Shown one piece after another: positions 22,065-23,542 of a stretch of DNA of 23,542 nt. Made by a program: the position numbers and the translations under genes. Below the pieces are notes generated by a model, which saw nothing but the letters and a program-made list of their open reading frames with translations, made no database searches and was not told the DNA's origin. The first letter of the stretch is position 1. Each line of letters begins with the position of its first letter. Where the stretch lies: assembly GCA_002730485.1 (NCBI GenBank), contig PCAH01000026.1, positions 1 through 23,542 of the forward strand, given 5' to 3'. This DNA comes from Dehalococcoidia bacterium (lineage in GTDB: Bacteria > Chloroflexota > Dehalococcoidia > UBA3495).

Positions 22065-22884
22065 GAAACCTGACTTCGTCAGCCATTTCTTTGATGGCGT
22101 CTACCACAACGTCAGGTCGGTCGCACTGGATGCAGTGTCTGCTCCCCTCCGCCACGAACTGCACCCCGGTGGTCGAAAGACCGGTTAGTTCTCTTTGGGA
22201 GTAGAGCCAGGCGCTTACGAGACGCCTACCGACCTCCGGGTCGATGATCGGAGGTACCTCAGCCTCTCCTGCGGTCAGTACGGTTAGCGGAGTATCACCC
22301 AGGTTAATATCCCGAACCTGTTCCAAGCTCGTGGGAATGTCCACGTTCTCCGGGTTAGCGTTCAAAGCTTCCATGAAAAGAGACATGGATTGTTCGCCAA
22401 GGATGAGCCGTGCCCGCTCCAGATTTTCATGATGCAAGCTGTCGACAAGCACTACGCCAAAGGTATCTGCCGGATGCTGAGCGGCGTACAACTGGGCAAT
22501 CAGACCGCCGTAGGAATGGCCAACAAGGATCACCGGCCCGCTTATTCCAGACACGGATATCAGTTCCCGGAGATTGTCAGATGCAGTTTGGGCAGTGGGC
22601 ATGCCATTCGACGGGTTGCTCAAACCCAGACCGGCACGGTCATAACTACAAACCTGGAAGCGCTCAGAGACCTGTTTCTCAACGTTGACCCAATCATGGT
22701 TGTCGGTAGCAAGTCCTGAAACCAGGATTGCAGCCGGGGCACCCTCACCGGAGCAGCGGATGTTTAGGCGTTGGTCATTAACGTCGACGAGACGCGACTC
22801 TGGGGTGTACGAACTGCCACAGGCGACAACAAACACAAGGAGGAACAGGGTCAAGAGAAAGTAGCAGTTTTGGCGATCGGCCAT
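22060..22884 (-). CDS. Lipoprotein alpha/beta-fold hydrolase
   Basis: A 274-residue exported hydrolase. The N terminus has a hydrophobic segment (YFLLTLFLLVFVV) ending in VVAC (19-22), a lipobox with Cys22 as the lipidation site, so the protein should be anchored outside the cytoplasmic membrane. The hydrolase domain has an oxyanion region VSGLATDNHDW, the nucleophile elbow GHSYGG (Ser124), LVDSLHHENLE and a catalytic His in EGSRHCIQCDRPDVV (His250); the acid is less clear. ATG 22884 places the signal sequence correctly, though no Shine-Dalgarno sequence is visible; the open frame continues upstream through the neighbouring gene but only as a shadow. It lies 37 bp downstream of another hydrolase on the same strand. 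Confidence 0.87.
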   Translation of the reverse strand: MADRQNCYFLLTLFLLVFVVACGSSYTPESRLVDVNDQRLNIRCSGEGAPAAILVSGLATDNHDWVNVEKQVSERFQVCSYDRAGLGLSNPSNGMPTAQTASDNLRELISVSGISGPVILVGHSYGGLIAQLYAAQHPADTFGVVLVDSLHHENLERARLILGEQSMSLFMEALNANPENVDIPTSLEQVRDINLGDTPLTVLTAGEAEVPPIIDPEVGRRLVSAWLYSQRELTGLSTTGVQFVAEGSRHCIQCDRPDVVVDAIKEMADEVRFQ

Positions 22885-22921
22885 AAAGCGATTGGGGTTA
22901 AATGACTTGTTGGTTGCCAGG

Positions 22922-23542
22922 CTATACCAGGTTGATCTCGCTCGCCAAGGTCTCCGGAATCCACTTGCCAAGCAGTTCTTCCAGGTCATCACGGCATTCT
23001 TCCAGACGGTGTTCTGCGCCCTCGTAGAGCACCAGTTCCTTGGGTTCGTTGGCCATGTCATAGATCTGCTGTCCACAGGCAAATGCAAGTCTGGTATCGG
23101 CCTTGCCGTGTACCACCAGCAGTTTTCGGGGAGCCACCTGTGGGGCCATCCCAGCGCCGTAGGTTTGAGGAGAAAGGGCCACCACGCCTTTGATGTGGGC
23201 GCTGTTGGCTCCGGCGGCAATGACCACGGCTCCACCAAAGGAGTGCCCCACAACCACCACAGGCTGATGGTTGGCGCTCTTCAAGTAAGCTACGCCAGCC
23301 AGTAGGTCCAACGCACACTCAAACACATCGTTTGGGTACCGGTAGTCCAAACGCAGCGAGGTTATGCCTTCACCGGTGAACTTCTCAGACATCCTGGCGT
23401 AGGTGCCTGGTCCAGGGCCACCAAACCCTCCTCTGGCACCACAGACCCATATCACAGCTTTGTCGGTGTCTGGGGCCCGATGCAGGATCGCGTTGAAACT
23501 ACCCCGACTGGTCCGGAATCTCAGGCCTTCACCGGCGTCGCC
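22922..23542 (-). CDS. Alpha/beta hydrolase, 5' end beyond the window
   Basis: The frame is open to the right edge: upstream of the GTG at 23455 it reads RFRTSRGSFNAILHRAPDTDKAVIWVCGARGG, written here in parts as RFRTSRGSFNAILHR and DKAVIWVCGARGG, which is a normal domain start, so the GTG is internal and the true start lies outside. The visible 206 residues contain the nucleophile elbow GHSFGG (Ser101 of the visible part), Asp149 in VHGKADTRL and His178 in EGAEHRLEE, a full triad. It resembles small dienelactone-hydrolase/acyl-CoA-thioester-hydrolase-like members of the fold. It precedes the lipoprotein hydrolase by 37 bp and may share its transcript. Substrate unknown. Confidence 0.85.
   Translation of the reverse strand, partial: GDAGEGLRFRTSRGSFNAILHRAPDTDKAVIWVCGARGGFGGPGPGTYARMSEKFTGEGITSLRLDYRYPNDVFECALDLLAGVAYLKSANHQPVVVVGHSFGGAVVIAAGANSAHIKGVVALSPQTYGAGMAPQVAPRKLLVVHGKADTRLAFACGQQIYDMANEPKELVLYEGAEHRLEECRDDLEELLGKWIPETLASEINLV

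Noticed and set aside
22885..23253. Upstream extension of the lipoprotein hydrolase frame to 23253.
   Set aside because: It would overlap the neighbouring hydrolase almost fully and bury the lipoprotein signal inside the protein.

Overview
This window reads as a chromosomal segment of an uncultured bacterium, most likely a Chloroflexota (Dehalococcoidia / SAR202-like) lineage. That placement is inference from gene content: two MmgE/PrpD proteins, a luciferase-like flavin monooxygenase, a flavin reductase, an HpcH/HpaI aldolase, a Pro/Thr-linked TolB-type propeller, and a YIP1 protein of a type common in that phylum. No rRNA, tRNA, transposase, integrase or CRISPR array was seen.

Layout. (1) 1-2570: gyrA, cut at its 5' end by the window edge, closed by a strong intrinsic terminator. 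(2) 2736-7323: single-gene units on mixed strands: an alpha/beta hydrolase, a flavin reductase, a cytoplasmic BtuF-like cobalamin-binding protein, an MFS permease and an HpaI-type aldolase. (3) 7435-9363: a membrane-anchored protein with a roughly 180-residue Pro/Thr linker and a six-bladed TolB-like propeller; its start may be frameshifted. (4) 9687-11546: a translationally coupled PLP aminotransferase/decarboxylase and nucleotidyltransferase pair, resembling a split form of the fused phosphonate/choline-type activating enzymes. (5) 11547-12114: a largely empty spacer with one weak small-ORF candidate. (6) 12115-13507: an alpha/beta hydrolase, then a YIP1-family membrane protein interrupted by an in-frame TAG. 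(7) 13539-20423, minus strand: a probable catabolic island with a ferritin-like protein plus LLM monooxygenase (5 bp apart), an MBL hydrolase, a PrpD protein, a fused M14-like/GH88-105-like protein and an iron-type alcohol dehydrogenase that has lost metal ligands. (8) 20635-22044, plus strand: a second PrpD paralogue, divergent from the ferritin-like operon. (9) 22060-23542, minus strand: a lipoprotein alpha/beta hydrolase and a second hydrolase that runs off the right edge.

How it may work together (inference). In region 7-8 an oxygen-dependent flavin enzyme and diiron-like partner, a hydrolase of the lactonase fold, PrpD-type dehydratase/decarboxylases, an unsaturated-glycoside-hydrolase-like enzyme and a maleylacetate-reductase-like oxidoreductase would suit stepwise breakdown of an oxidised, possibly uronate-containing organic substrate. 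Three transcription units here carry near-identical CCGGT...ACCGG inverted repeats in their leaders, which suggests shared control. The most interesting points are that repeat family, the M14-like/GH105 fusion, the split aminotransferase/nucleotidyltransferase pair and the TAG-interrupted YIP1 gene.
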